Assembly: GCA_019787685.1 (NCBI GenBank)
Contig: JAHNUO010000002.1
Span: 868,001-932,000, forward strand
DNA: 64,000 bases
Source: Chiua virens
Taxonomy: Eukaryota > Basidiomycota > Agaricomycetes > Boletales > Boletaceae
Direction: 5' to 3'
Below the pieces are notes generated by a model. The model ran no database searches. It saw nothing but the letters and a program-made list of their open reading frames with translations, and was not told where the DNA came from. The translations under genes were made by a program, and so were the position numbers. This document shows, in pieces, positions 46,052 through 57,141 of this stretch. The first letter of the stretch is position 1. The number at the start of each line of letters is the position of its first letter.

Positions 46052-46760
46052 TTATCTCCTGCGGGATGGCCTGCCAGCCTTCCGACGCGCTGACGGAACT
46101 CCTTGCCGATTTATACCTCGGCGCTTGGGAATGGGATCCATTCCTTTTGATTTGCGCCACTCCTCTCGTCGTGAGCCGCGAGGACCATGCGTTGACACCG
46201 ATCTCTCATCGCATCGCTCGGCGTCATCAACAACCATTTCCTCTAGAACACCAGGACAATGAATCACGATGCATATAATGGAAAAAGTTTGAATGTGATA
46301 CACACCTCCCTCTCTGATCGTCGTCGATACAGCACCTGAAAAAAAGTGGCGTACACATCAACATCGGTCTTTCTTAAACAACCACCTCTCGTCGCCATCG
46401 CTGTCCATGATCCACTTTCTGCCATCCTATTTCGCCCCAAGAGTCCATCTGCCTCTCTCCTCAGAACGGCACCGAAAGCAGCGCGAGGTTCTGCGGTGTC
46501 ACAGACCGTGGGTGCAACAGACCCAAGCACGCAAAGAACGTCTCTGAATCGTAGTCGTACGAACCTTTGCGTTGGGCCTCTTCTTCTTCCGTGGCAACCG
46601 TCCCCTCCTCTGCCACATCCTCTTCGGGCTGGCTCTTGATGACGGCGAGCTTGGCATTAAGCCTGTGTAGGCGGGCTGCTTCTGCTGCTGCGTATTTTCC
46701 AGTCTCGCGCTTTTTAGCGCGGTACGAACGCTTGGATTTAGAACGGAGTGATTTTGCCAT
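46052..46760 (-). CDS. LLP-homologue / DUF2423 nucleolar protein
   Basis: Exon 1 (46760-46565) starts MAKSLRSKSKRSYRAKKRET, the invariant opening of the DUF2423/LLP family, followed by AAAEAARLHRLNAKLAVI and an acidic stretch. Exon 2 (46242-46052) has EEMVVDDAERCDERSVSTHG, PRGSRREEWRKSKGMDP and GVPSARRKAGRPSRRR, the family's basic C-terminus. The exons are joined by an intron of 322 nt with a GTTCGT donor and a TCTAG acceptor, far longer than its neighbours; this splice keeps the frame. Members are small basic nucleolar proteins linked to ribosome synthesis. The function here is inferred from the family. Confidence 0.88.
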
Positions 46761-47122
46761 GTGTTGAGTGATGATCGATGAGAGTGTGTGTGATCGACGT
46801 TACTGTGCAAGTGTAGAACTTTGGCGCACAGCCATAAACCGCGATCACTCAGCCACGCACAACGATTTCGAGTCATCACACAGCCCGAGCCGCAAGTGCA
46901 ATATACGCATACTGCTCACTCTACATGTATCGGAACGAAATAGTGAATAATATTCCATACCTGACGTGAAACCGAGAATGCAAATGTTTGATTGATCAAC
47001 TTTTCAGATCAGTATGATGCGGCGTGAATATCATCGTATTACAACAGTCAACGTGTAGCCTACACACAACAAGTTTTTTGCGTACGAGTATGGATAGACG
47101 CGCGCTATCGCCGGTCGCGCGA
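46761..47122. other. 362-bp gap, mostly SmF 3' and LLP upstream sequence
   Basis: The gap lies between the LLP gene start and the likely SmF stop on the same strand. No domain-bearing frame is seen. It should contain the SmF 3' UTR and the LLP promoter. Confidence 0.45.
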
Positions 47123-47583
47123 TCATTCTGCAGGAGCCTCTCTGTGGAGACGTCACGGTTTAGTATAAAACGAGCGTAATGAAGAAGGATACTTATGATA
47201 TAGAGCACATTGTTACACCTGGACGTGTCGTCAGACGGTGCACGATTCGACGCATAGTATAAGACGTACCGAATGAAGACTTCACCCAGGGTGCCTGTCG
47301 AGTTGCCATCTTGAATTCCTCCGTGTTTGCCAACTGAACAGGCGATGAAGCTCAGATGATGACAATGGCATGACATCGATGCGGGGAACACACCTGGAGA
47401 TTCATGTACCCATCCGTACTGACGAGGAAACCCTTGTATTCGAGACCCCATTTTAGTTTGACAAACACAGGTTTGCCGGTGAGCTCCTGCATGAATGGTT
47501 TTGGGTTGACTGGGTTGACCTGTCCGTGCCGATCAGCACGCAGAGAACGAGCGGAACGTGATCAGACACATTACCGGCGACAT
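47123..47583 (-). CDS. SMX3: Small nuclear ribonucleoprotein F (SmF)
   Basis: The first exon is only ATG-TCG-CCG (47583-47575), spliced to [20 protein letters not shown] with [20 protein letters not shown] (Sm1), then [20 protein letters not shown] and CNNVLYI (Sm2). This matches SmF closely. The C-terminus is unclear: after CNNVLYI the exon runs into an intron (donor GTATCC, branch TACTAAAC, acceptor CACAG) and the frame that follows is long and unlike SmF, while the sequence GAG-GCT-CCT-GCA-GAA-TGA (EAPAE, a usual basidiomycete SmF end) follows the acceptor one frame away. I place the stop there (47123-47125). SmF is part of the Sm ring on snRNAs. Confidence 0.85.
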
Positions 47584-47725
47584 GATGGAGGTGTTGGAAT
47601 GAAATGGACCCGGATCGCACTTGACCCTTCGGACTTTGAAATCACCCAAACGCGAAGCAAAGTACACCGACACTAAGCACACTTTCCCTTGTTCCACTTG
47701 TTCGAGACGTCTTTGGCGCACAGAC
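47584..47725. promoter_or_regulatory. 142-bp SmF/NC2-beta bidirectional promoter
   Basis: Two divergent ATGs (47583 minus, 47726 plus) are separated by 142 bp with no TATA box visible. Confidence 0.45.
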
Positions 47726-48383
47726 ATGTCTGACAGAGAGGGGCACGTAGCTTCAGGATCCACAGATGACGATTTATCGCTACCAAAGGCGACAGTAGCA
47801 AAGATGATCAGCGGTGAGTGCGGCAGTACACGAGATACCGGGACGCGGTAGAATTCAAGCGACCTGTCTGCATTCTAGAATTGCTCCCCAACGAAGTTAC
47901 ATGTTCAAAAGAAACGCGGGATTTGGTGATCGAGTGTTGTGTAGGTGAACACGCGCCATGACCGCCGGTGGCTTTGCACGACTAAGTATCACTGCAGAGT
48001 TCATTCATCTGATTTCATCCGAGGCAAACGAGATATGTGAACAAGAGTCGAAAAAAACGATAGCACCAGAACACATTATTGGGGCATTGAAGGTACGTGG
48101 CGTGGTCATCATGAGTGACTTTCAGCTGACCGCTTGCAGCGTCTCGGATTTGATTCGTTTACGTCGGAGGTAGAAGACGTTCTCAAAGATCACAAGCAGC
48201 AGCAAAAGGTGCGTGTTATGCGTCATGTCAGGGGTGTACTTTTGATGATGCGCACAGGATCGAGAGAAAAAAGCAGACAAGATTAAAGATTCTGGGCTGA
48301 CACCAGAGGAGCTTCAAGCGAAACAAGAAGAGCTGTTCGCGCTGAGCCGAGCCAAGTTCGCACAACCCCAGCAGCAACCATGA
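47726..48383 (+). CDS. NCB2: Negative cofactor 2 beta (Dr1)
   Basis: NC2-beta is a histone-fold protein that with NC2-alpha holds TBP on DNA and represses or tunes Pol II initiation. Exons give MSDREGHVASGSTDDDLSL, PKATVAKMISELLPNEV, TCSKETRDLVIECCVEFIHL, ISSEANEICEQESKKTIAPE, HIIGALKRLGFDSFTSEVED and VLKDHKQQQKDREKK. The histone-fold helices and the KTIAPEHIIGAL loop are exact family signatures. The tail GLTPEELQAKQEELFALS ends in a Gln-rich AQPQQQP at 48381-48383. The spliced protein is about 145 residues, normal for the family. Confidence 0.97.
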
Positions 48384-48430
48384 GGTGAAGAGGATGGAGA
48401 GGGTATGAATATTGTACACGTTCGACTACG

Positions 48431-49731
48431 TCATTCTCCTTGACCACTCTGGCGTTGGCGTAATACTTGGAGTCTCCTCCGAGGGGAATCCTCGTTCCAT
48501 TCTTCCATTCTACTCCCCAAATTGTCCGCCAAGGACGGCAAACCTTGCTGCTCGATGGTGAACGAGGCCGAAACCGATGCATAGAATGCAGCTGGAATAT
48601 GTACGTTGAGATGCAGTTGCGATGGGCCCAGAAATGGATGTACCTTGGTACGCATCGCCGTTCTCTAATACCAATCCGGCAGCAAGGCCTCCTAGGAAGC
48701 TATTTCCGGCACCTTAATGCCGTATTTTCAGGGAAGAGATGCAAGTAGGAAGAGGCTATACTGACCAGTGACATCTACGATTTTGGAGGTATCCTGAGAT
48801 GACCAGAATGCATCTACCCATCTGCAACCCATTTCGCAGGATGCGACGCACGCGCCAAGAGCAGCGGATCGTATGATCACACAGCCTTTACCAGATGGGC
48901 CTATGCCGAGATTAAGGAAGTGAAGTGCAGCAGACTGAACGGTATCGCGTGTTATCGGAGAAGTCCACGAAAGAAGAGCGAATGCCTCTTGTGCATTTGG
49001 ACTGTGGAGGTGAGCTCAAGGCTGCAAGCATGTGCGGAACGTGTACCTCAACACATCGACGGAAGCCATTACGGTTATGAGAGAGGGCAACTCCGCGGGG
49101 ACGCAGCTGTACTGCAAAGAATGGATGATAGGCTGATGACATGATGGACAAAGAGTACGTACGGGGATGGGCTCAAAGATGATGGTGGTGTTCCAGTCTA
49201 CCTCGGAAATTACCTGAACGGCCCGCGTCGGTGAGCAGATAAAATGCAGGGACGCAGGACGAGCGAGCCGAGTTCCATGCAAATCCCGCGGGAACAGAGA
49301 AAGGTGTGGGGTGAGGGTCTCGCTGCGGACACACGGTCAGGGATTATGAATCGGAAGCTGGAGAGATGCTGTGCGACCTTCTGAGATCACCTCGGTATGA
49401 AATGAGCGCGCGATTGGTTACGCGATCAGTGTGCTCGCGGAAGAGCCACATCTCGTGGCCGTACGAGAGCAGTTTCTGGTAGACGTGGTCAGGAAAGTCG
49501 ATGCCCTTGTCGACGATCATGCCGATGGTGGACGGAGGCAGCCTGACGGGGGTCAAGAATGCTATTACTGCTAGTACGAGTCGGAGACAGGACGGACCAG
49601 ATGCGAGCCCCGATGGTGGCATAAGTGCCGCCGCCACCGATCTGTGTTGGGAGGGACTTGTCGTTGTCGTCTTCGAGGACGATGTCGTCGAGGAGGAAGA
49701 GGCCGATGGAGACGAAGTTCAAGTCGTTCAT
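48431..49731 (-). CDS. pfkB-family carbohydrate kinase, MAK32-like
   Basis: The start MNDLNFVSIGLFLLDDIVLE leads to QIGGGGTYATIGARIW, then LPPSTIGMIVDKGIDFPDHV, LSYGHEMWLFREHTDR and RVTNRALISYRGDLR, all typical of Mak32-type ribokinase-like proteins. Further exons hold VISEVDWNTTIIFEPIP, VDVLSPNAQEALALLSLP and GCVIIRSAALGACVAS. The catalytic GAGN motif is present as VTGAGNSFLGGLAAGLVLEN, split by an intron between T and G. The C-terminus EQQGLPSLADNLGSRMEEWN, then SPRRRLQVLRQR, ends at 48431-48433. MAK32 is needed in yeast for stable maintenance of a double-stranded RNA satellite; the sugar substrate is unknown. It is head-to-head with the phosphopantetheinyl transferase (36 bp between ATGs). 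Confidence 0.9.
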
Positions 49732-49767
49732 CGGAGTCGGAGTGAAAATTCGAACTAGTGTACGACG
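49732..49767. promoter_or_regulatory. 36-bp gap between divergent start codons
   Basis: The region between the MAK32-like ATG (49731, minus) and the phosphopantetheinyl transferase ATG (49768, plus). Core promoter elements and both 5' UTRs must overlap this gap or extend into the opposite gene. Confidence 0.6.
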
Positions 49768-50741
49768 ATGCAGGTCTGGACGATCATCTACGACAAGAGC
49801 GACTTTCCCGACACCGTACGCGATCCGTCGTTGATCACGTTCTAGCAACGCTCATCCGCGCTCAACAGCTCTACCAGTCCGCGCTACCCCTCGTCGATCA
49901 CAGCGCCCGTGCAAAGATCACCCGCTTTCACCGTCGCGAGGATGCCTGTCGTCAGCGATTTTCACCGCTTTTTGACGACCTCGCCCTCACCCCGTGCTTA
50001 GGTTCTCTGATCGGTTCCCTTTTGCCCCGCGTCCTCCTCCGCAAACGAGGCGTTCCCCGCGATGCAATCGTATTTGCAAACACTGACACCGGCAAACCCT
50101 ACTCCGTGAGTGTCCTGTCTTCCCCATCCTTCCAGCCCTTCACCGCCACAGACCACCCCGGGTCTCGATCCCCCGCTCGGGTTCAACGTCACCCACGACG
50201 AAGGCGTCGTCGCGATGGCCTTTGGCACGGGTGATCTCGGCCCGCCCGCTTACAATATCGGGGTCGACGTCATGCAGCTCAAGGTGCCTCCCCGGACCAC
50301 CTTTCGCGAGTTCGTCGACTCTGTATCGAGCCAGGTGCGTCCTCAGGTGCTGCTATCGTTTGCGTGCTTGATGGTTTCCAGCTCACGGCTGCTGAACTGG
50401 ACGCTGTGCTCGCGGAGATTCCTGAATCGGAGGCGATTCGCCGCTTCTATTGGGTGTGGACCCTCAAGGAGGCTTACACGAAAGCGCTTGGGATCGGCCT
50501 CGGCTTCGATTTTCGCCGGATAGAGTACAGCGTGCAAGACACTGTGACGATCGACGGCGAGCCTGCGAGAGGATGGCAGTTTCGCAAGTTTGAGGTCGCG
50601 CACAGCGGGAACAGGTATGTCGGGATGGCTGCACGCTTTATTGGGGGACGAAGTATGAGTATAGCGGAGCTGGACGAGGGATCGCTGGTTTGCTATGATG
50701 CAGCGTCGTTCGTGCAGCGGGCAATAGAGGAGTTGACTTAG
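49768..50741 (+). CDS. 4'-phosphopantetheinyl transferase (Sfp/Lys5 type)
   Basis: The enzyme transfers the phosphopantetheine arm from CoA to carrier domains of alpha-aminoadipate reductase, polyketide synthases and peptide synthetases. Exons join MQVWTIIYDKSDFPDT to LYQSALPLVDHSARAKITRF, HRREDACRSLIGSLLPRVLL and FANTDTGKPYS. The conserved blocks LGFNVTHDEGVVAMAFG, NIGVDVMQL (catalytic Asp in GVDV) and FYWVWTLKEAYTKALGIGLG (W-x-x-KE) are present, followed by FRRIEYSV and a C-terminal strand region to the stop at 50739-50741. The metal-binding Asp and the KEA motif are intact. Three introns of 46-54 nt. A single broad-specificity enzyme of this type serves both lysine and secondary metabolism in many fungi. 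Confidence 0.94.
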
Positions 50742-50828
50742 GGTAAATTAACATTTCGGAATATGGGGTATACTAGTACTAATCCGGGGCCATAGTAAAC
50801 GGATATACACACAGAGAAAGAATCTACA

Positions 50829-51854
50829 TCAATATGCGAGCAAGAAGTCTGCGCCAAACAAGAGTTGATCGGCTGGGCGAGCGGGACTGGGAAGGGGAGA
50901 CGAGTGCCAAACCCGTTTGGACTTGTCACGTATTCGGTGTGAGCCCCAGTGCATGCCGAAAAGTTCCAACGCGTTGAGTTCGGAAAATGCTTCGAGAATG
51001 TTGGAGACCTGAGTGTAAAACTCCTACGGAAGATCAGAATGGGAATGACGCGTGCGAGAGCGGAGGAGACTTACGGCAGACGGTGGTTCGAAGAGATTCT
51101 GTGTAGAAACGACACGGAGATACGCGAGACTAGGGAGATGGCGATGGAGGAGCTGAAGGAAGGAGATGGGGGACGCGTTTGTGGCAGCGGCGAGGACGAG
51201 GACGGGAGCGGTGGAGCGGGCGAGGAGGGAGATGTCGTCTTCGGTGAGAGAGGGACCATTGAGGTGGATGTTCGATACGGGACGACCAGGTACGATTAGG
51301 CTCGCGACACGCGCAGAGCCGCTGAATTGCTCTAAATGGGGTATGGAAGAGATGGGGAGAGACGGGACCGGTGGTGTGCGTGGTAGGATGGTGGGAATAG
51401 AATCTACCTCTAGCTCCAAGAGGGACGGGGTCTTCTGGAGGAAGCGGGCGACGTCGTCGTCAAAAAGGAATGTGGAGGTGAACTGGACGAGCTGGGGACA
51501 GGCGGCATCGCGGACGACCCAGCTTGCGGAGGTGTCGACGAGGAGGTGGAGGGAGTGGAGGTCGGACATGTTGCGGAGTGCGTCTGCGAGGAGGACATAA
51601 AAGGGACGGAAGAGAGGAGACGCGGAGTCGAGTGCGATGTAGAAGGAGCGAACGTTGCGAGCGATGTGGGGTCTTCGTGCGATGAGAGGGATGACGGAGA
51701 GATTGCGTGATGAGACGGAGACGGAGAGATGACGGTAGAGATGACGGAGAGCGATGGCGGAGAGTGTAGTGGAAGTGCGAGCGAGGACTGCGAGGGTTGG
51801 TTTGTTGAGCAGAGCGACGATGTTGTGGACGAGTTCGACTGGGAGAGGATTCAT
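50829..51854 (-). CDS. F-box protein
   Basis: The start MNPLPVELVHNIVALLNKPT then LAVLARTSTTLSAIALRHLY is an F-box of the agaric type (P-x-E-L, then a short helix pair). After it come leucine-rich segments such as NMSDLHSLHLLVDTSASWVV, LLELEVDSIPTIL and SIPHLEQFSGSARVASLIVP, typical of LRR-like substrate-binding halves. An intron after EPPSA joins EFYTQVSNILEAFSELNAL with ELFGMHWGSHRIR and a tail to the stop at 50829-50831. F-box proteins connect substrates to SCF ubiquitin ligases. Mushrooms have large F-box families, and the substrate cannot be predicted. It is divergent from the mitochondrial AspRS. Confidence 0.85.
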
Positions 51855-51945
51855 GGCGTTGTTCGATGTCCATGTACTACCAAACGTTGACTTTTATTAT
51901 TCCTTGTCTCGTATGACGTAACCCAACTTGCTGGCAAAACAACTC

Positions 51946-54559
51946 ATGTCCATCATCATACGGCGTCTTTTCACGACTCTCAGCGGTACGTCGATCCATT
52001 TCATTCCCGTTCATCTCATAATTATTCTCAATCAGCTCCATACCCTCTCCGCACTCATTCCTGTGCCGAACTCTCCAGAGCACACGCTGGCACAAACGTT
52101 GTCCTCGCAGGGTTCATCCTTCCCGAGCGGTACTTCCCTTATCTGTTCCCCACACCCTCCAGCTAATGATCTCGCCAAATCAAGCAAAATCTCGAACGTG
52201 TTATCCTTCTTCCCCATCAAAGACGCTTCTGGAACGACACAGCTCGTCGTCCGCCGCAACCCAGACAATCATGATCTTGCTGCCCTCTCACGCGTCCCTC
52301 TCGAGTCTTCTGTCCTCATTCACGGTCGCGTATCCGAGCGCCCAAACAAAGACCGTCGTCCCGTTCGTCCCCTCCACAGCCACACCCCTTCCCCTTCTGA
52401 CCCCCCTCCCAGTCTCCTACAGGTGATATCGAGGTTCACGTCCATTCCTTCACCGTCCTCAATCCTGCCTCTCCCGTCTTACCCTTTTACCCTTCCGACG
52501 AAAATACCCTCGTCCGTCCCTTTCCTTTCTCTTCCCCCACTCACTCACTCTTCCTCAGGTCAACGACGAGCTCAGGGCCCGCTTCCGCTATCTCGATCTC
52601 CGCAGGTCTGCCCTTGCCAAAAATATTAGACTCCGCAGTCATGTATCCCGTATCGTCCGTGATTCTCTACACGCACAGGGCATGTCCTATCACGCTCCTT
52701 GATCGGTCTCAATTCACATCTCTCTATAGGCTTTCTCGAAGTAGAGACCCCTCTCTTACTAAAATCTTCTCCCGAGGGCGCAAGAGAGTTCCTCGTTCCT
52801 TCCCGCCTCCCCAGATCTACCTCACAGCCTGCCTCTAATCATACCCCTCTCTTCTACTCACTCCCACAGTCTCCCCAACAACCGAAGCAGCTCCTGATTT
52901 GCTCGGGTGCTATCGACAAGTATTTCCAATTCGCCAAATGCTTTCGTGACGAGGACAGTCGCAAGGATAGACAGCCCGAATTTACCCAGATCGATCTTGA
53001 AATGGCCTACGTTTCCTGGGGTCCACACCCCAATTCCCAGGACCATGCCTGGCAAATAGGTGGTCATGAGGTTCGCTCCGTAATCGAGTCTCTCATTCGA
53101 CATATTTGGAAACAAGTCGAGGGCATCTCCCTCCCAACTTCATTCAATGTCTTGACTTATCGTCAGGCCATGGCCCGTGTAAGCTAGCCCTGCTCACTTA
53201 CGCACTCCTCGTCGTATTCATCAATCTCAGTATGGATCTGATAAACCCGATACTCGCTTCGCCATGGAGGTACAAAACCCCACTCTTTCTTCACCATCGC
53301 ACTAAACACGTTCGATCAAAGGTTGAAAACATTACTTCACTTCTTCCTCATCACCATCAAGTATCACTTGCAAATCTCGGACAAATACTTGAGATCCTGG
53401 TCGTTCGACGCTCGGAGAACCTCCCTTTTTTCCGCGCTAATGAACAGCTTCAACTAACCGACGAACCCAGTGTTGTGTGTCTCGATCATTATATGAACTC
53501 GATTGATCGCTCACACGCTTCATACAGAATCGCATCGTCGTGACCACTAGCAATATACTGACCTGGTTGTCCGAGCATGAGTTCATCTCCTCCGCGGTTG
53601 GCCCTGACCACCATGCCTCCCTGAATAACGTGCTGCGGATCAACGTGGGCGACACTCTATATCTCGCTAGGCGTCGTTCGGTTCCCGAGGTATGCGTGGC
53701 CTGCACAGACCTGTTCTCCTTCTCACACGTACAGGGTGGATCAACACCATTAGGTCGATTACGCACACGCTTGTCTGAATCAGCGCAAAATCTTGGTGTG
53801 TCTTGACGTTATCTCTGCTGCAATTTCCTTGCTCATCCTGTTTCAGGCGATTACGTTCCTCCTCCTTCACCACACTTTTTGTGGGTGACTGAATTCCCGC
53901 TTTTCACCAGGTCAGATCCAGACAAGGAATTTTTGGCTCATGGACGATGGACTAGTACCCACCATCCGTTCACTGCCCCCATGTGGCAAGACATCGAGGC
54001 CATGCATGATGGTCGCATCAACGAGGTTTGCAACACTTCCTCGGCAAAGGTTCTACTTCCCGAGTGACACCTAATCATTCAGGTTCGAGGACAGCACTAC
54101 GATCTTGTACTCAATGGCATCGAGATCGGTGGAGGCTCTGTCAGAGTGCATGATGCTGCCATGCAAGAGTACATTTTGTCCCACGTCCTTCAGGTTAGAG
54201 GTGGTCACTCAGTTGCTGAACTTTGCGTGACTGATCACGGCATTAGCTTAGCGATGCGGAAAGGGGCACCTTTGACCATCTTTTACAGGCTCTCAAGTGT
54301 GGCGCCCCGCCACACGGTGGAATTGCGCTTGGTGGGTTTCAAAACCTGGGGCATATGGGGAATCGAACTGAGATGCCGACGTGTGGTCCACGCAGGATTT
54401 GATCGGCTGATGTCCATCCTTTGCAAGACGCAGTCGATCCGGGATGTGATCGCCTTCCCCAAAACCAGTGCTGGTACTGATCCTCTTCTCAAAAGCCCGG
54501 CGGCTGTCAGCGACGATGTACTGTCTCAATACGGTATCAAAGCCATGCGTCAGCCGTGA
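51946..54559 (+). CDS. MSD1: Mitochondrial aspartyl-tRNA synthetase
   Basis: The ATG at 51946 begins [13 protein letters not shown], a targeting sequence. The anticodon-binding OB fold has [20 protein letters not shown] and [20 protein letters not shown]. Then come [40 protein letters not shown] and LVPSRLP (flipping loop and motif 1). Motif 2 is [20 protein letters not shown] with [13 protein letters not shown]. The C-terminal insert domain has [10 protein letters not shown] and STHHPFTAP, the active site [19 protein letters not shown], and motif 3 is [16 protein letters not shown]. Bacterial-type AspRS features (the long insertion domain, GGGSVRVHD) fit a mitochondrial enzyme. The stop is at 54557-54559. 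About 700 residues, as expected. Confidence 0.96.
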
Positions 54560-55142
54560 GCCAGCGATGCTTGGAAGGATGTAGGTAGAAACCTTGATTT
54601 ATTCCTTGGCATCACGTCGCCGTCATCGTTGGCTTTCGTTCAGCGTTGACAGATGATTGACAACTTGCGGAGGATTCGTCGGTAGTCTCCAGTGAGGATT
54701 ATTGATCATCATTGAGAAGTAGCCATATACGCAGTCATTGTTGACGACGTAACGCAGCAAATGATGAGGCCACATCGAATGAACTTCTGTCTGGAATGGT
54801 ATTGGACCTCGAGGCGTCCCTATCATCGCTCACAAGGCACGTTCCGAGCATCGCGGGCCGCTCCCACGCGGTGTCCTGACATTTGACCGATCGATTGCTG
54901 GGCCGCCACAGAATGTGGAGAACAGGCACCATACTCACGAGAATACAGGACCAATTTCGCTTTTCAGCCTTCGTTACTGGTGCGCTCATTACATTACACA
55001 TGTTCTTCTTCATTCCATGTTATACGTCGTATGACTCGTATCACTGCGTTGACGTCGAGCGATCATAATACCCGTATCATTATCGTAACCAGCGTCCCTA
55101 CGGAATGCCACACCCAAAAGCGACTCAATCAAAAATGTGGCA
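54560..55142. other. 583-bp convergent intergenic region
   Basis: Lies between the mtAspRS stop and the BAR-like gene stop. One small frame on the minus strand (55156-55010, 48 codons) overlaps the end of the BAR-like gene in a shifted frame; nothing else stands out. Both 3' UTRs should lie here. Confidence 0.45.
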
Positions 55143-56916
55143 TCAATCTGACTCATGTCGACCAAATTCCAACAGTATCGTGCGATCCGACTGAGCGTCC
55201 GGAGTGTGGCCCGGGTCCATCGTCTGATCATGGTCATACGAAGAGAGTGAAGTGGCAGCCAATGAAGTGGAATGACGTGGCGTTTCATCACCCCGGATTG
55301 CGTCCGTGTAGGGGCTTTCACCATATCCGAAAGCACCCCAATCTGTTGATTGTTCTGGAGGTGACACTGGAGGTGGCAAAGTACCCCCGTTCACATCGGT
55401 GGATGACGTTGGTTTAACCTCTGATCCTTCGACCGAGTGTACATGTGCTTCATCAATCACCGACAGGACGCTGCGGAGTTTTGAATCTGATTTGCGCGAG
55501 TGATGACCTGCCGACGGAGGGTGGGATTGGCGACGCTTGAGAGTTGCAGAAGGCGACGTTGATCGTGGAGGGGTAGACGAAGGCGATGAGACGTCACTCC
55601 ATTCCGAGGATGCGTTGGGAAGAAAGCTGCCAGTGGGCACCCACGAGTGACTCATGATATCAGGCGGTGGACTACTGGAAGGCGGTGTATTCGCCAACGG
55701 GCTTGGAGACGGAGATGGTGCGTTGGCAATAACGGCGAGTGGAGGTAGAATGGTGAATATCTGGTCTTCCGACTGTGGCGGCCCGTAGGCATCGAAGGGG
55801 TCCGGAATGGACTGGAGCATGGGTTCCAAAATAGGGTCCGAACTGAGAAAAATGAAAATGAGATGTAAAACGTATGATGCGTGTGCAGCGCAACTACGTA
55901 CGCTTTCGCAGTAAACCTGTCAAACACGTCCATGGTAGAGCGCACTACGACGCAGACCTGAGAACCAGGGTTAGAAGAGAACACAGCCCGCGTTCGTGGA
56001 CACACCTTGGCTTGCACCACATTCCATACCTCTTCCTCGTGCTCCATAATCTCGCGATAATGCTGGACCTTTAGGTCATCAAGTTCATCAACCTGTCGCT
56101 GTAGAACGGACAATGCTTCTCGGAAGCTCTGGAGGTCTGCAAGGCGTGAGTAGAATCATTGACGCACGGAAAGCAACATACTCCTTTGCTTCCCGTTCAT
56201 GTTGCTCGCTTCTGTCTGTCGGATAATTTCACTCTTCTTTCGTAGTGCTTTCTCATACGAAGCAGAGCGTTCCTGTGGCAAATTAAGGATATCATTGGCG
56301 GGCCGAGCGAGATGGCGTACGTGTACTATAGTCTTGTATGTGTCCAAGTGTTGACGCAAGGGTTTCTCAAAGCTTTTGTCGAGCGACTTCCGCCTAAGAA
56401 AGACGAAGTCGGCGGTGCGAACACAAAATTAAAGTGAACATGACGAACTAGTACGTGCCAGTGGTTACCAATGAGATGGTGCAACCCGGAAGAGGCCTGA
56501 AGCCTTGTCCCTGCTTCATACGATGGACCCTTCAAACTGCAAAACGATCAGGTCTGTGTCTTCTGACAGCGGAGATGTCCAACACACCCAGAACATCTCT
56601 CCAAGGAATCCGCGAAAGCTGCGGTGGCTTTGGACATGTGGAGTAATGCCGCACGGTAATTCGCGCTACAGCTCATAAGCTAAAACCGGTGCATAAGAAG
56701 GTCTTGTGAGGTGGAGCATTATATACATACCTCATCGTAAGCCTGCAGGCTTACTTTGAGGTGAGCGCGAGTAATAATCTTCTCTGGGCCATCGACACCA
56801 AAGTCGATGGCAGAAGCATGGGTTGTGTCTGAGAAGGTGGGTGAGGGTGGACCTGGGGAAGTCGTATGCTTCGGAGACAGGGTGAGGGTGCGAAGAGAAT
56901 GATTTTTTCGAGGCAT
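55143..56916 (-). CDS. BAR/IMD-like membrane-shaping protein (Ivy1-like)
   Basis: The start at 56916 (MPRKNHSLRTLTLSPKHTTS) precedes a helical region spread over several exons: ITRAHLKVSLQAYDE, LMSCSANYRAALLHMSKATA, AFADSLERCS, LKGPSYEAGTRLQASSGLHH, LIGNHWHVL, SESLDKSFEKPLRQHLDTYK, ERSASYEKALRKKSEIIRQT, then DLQSFREALSVLQRQVDELD and VQHYREIMEHEEEVWNVVQA. This long antiparallel-helix pattern with conserved F-A-D-S and E-x-L-R-Q-H-L-D-T-Y-K blocks is that of inverse-BAR/IMD or arfaptin-like domains. The C-terminal third is Ser/Pro-rich. Fungal Ivy1 of this class binds phospholipids and the Rab Ypt7 at the vacuole. The stop is at 55143-55145. Domain type is inferred from pattern only. Confidence 0.72.
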
Positions 56917-57141
56917 GAAGCAGACCGACGAATTTACGGTGGTGGATAAGCTCCAAGGTCGACATGCTTGCGCTTCCCTTTTTTGGTAGTAGCTCAATGA
57001 CGCGCTCATTTCCTGTAGTACATGCACCATCTATCTACTCTTTAGTGTAATGTCCTACCAAACCACTACAGCAGCAGTACGCCTGTAAAGTAGACTTAGT
57101 ATACGTGTAAAACATCCAAGCACTCCCCGAAACGTACCCGC

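Noticed and set aside
47140..47210. U12-type intron in SmF because the donor reads GTATCCTT
   Set aside because: The intron contains a normal U2-type branch point (TACTAAAC) near the acceptor, so a minor-class intron is not supported.
54330..54395. tRNA-like B box (GTTCGATTCC) on the minus strand in an mtAspRS intron
   Set aside because: No acceptor stem, D arm or anticodon arm can be paired around it; the segment is an ordinary intron needed to make the GGIALGFDRLM motif.
55446..57055. Earlier start for the BAR-like gene at the minus-strand ATG near 57030
   Set aside because: The ATG at 56916 gives a basic, conserved-looking N-terminus; the upstream extension is low in family-like sequence, so the shorter start was preferred.
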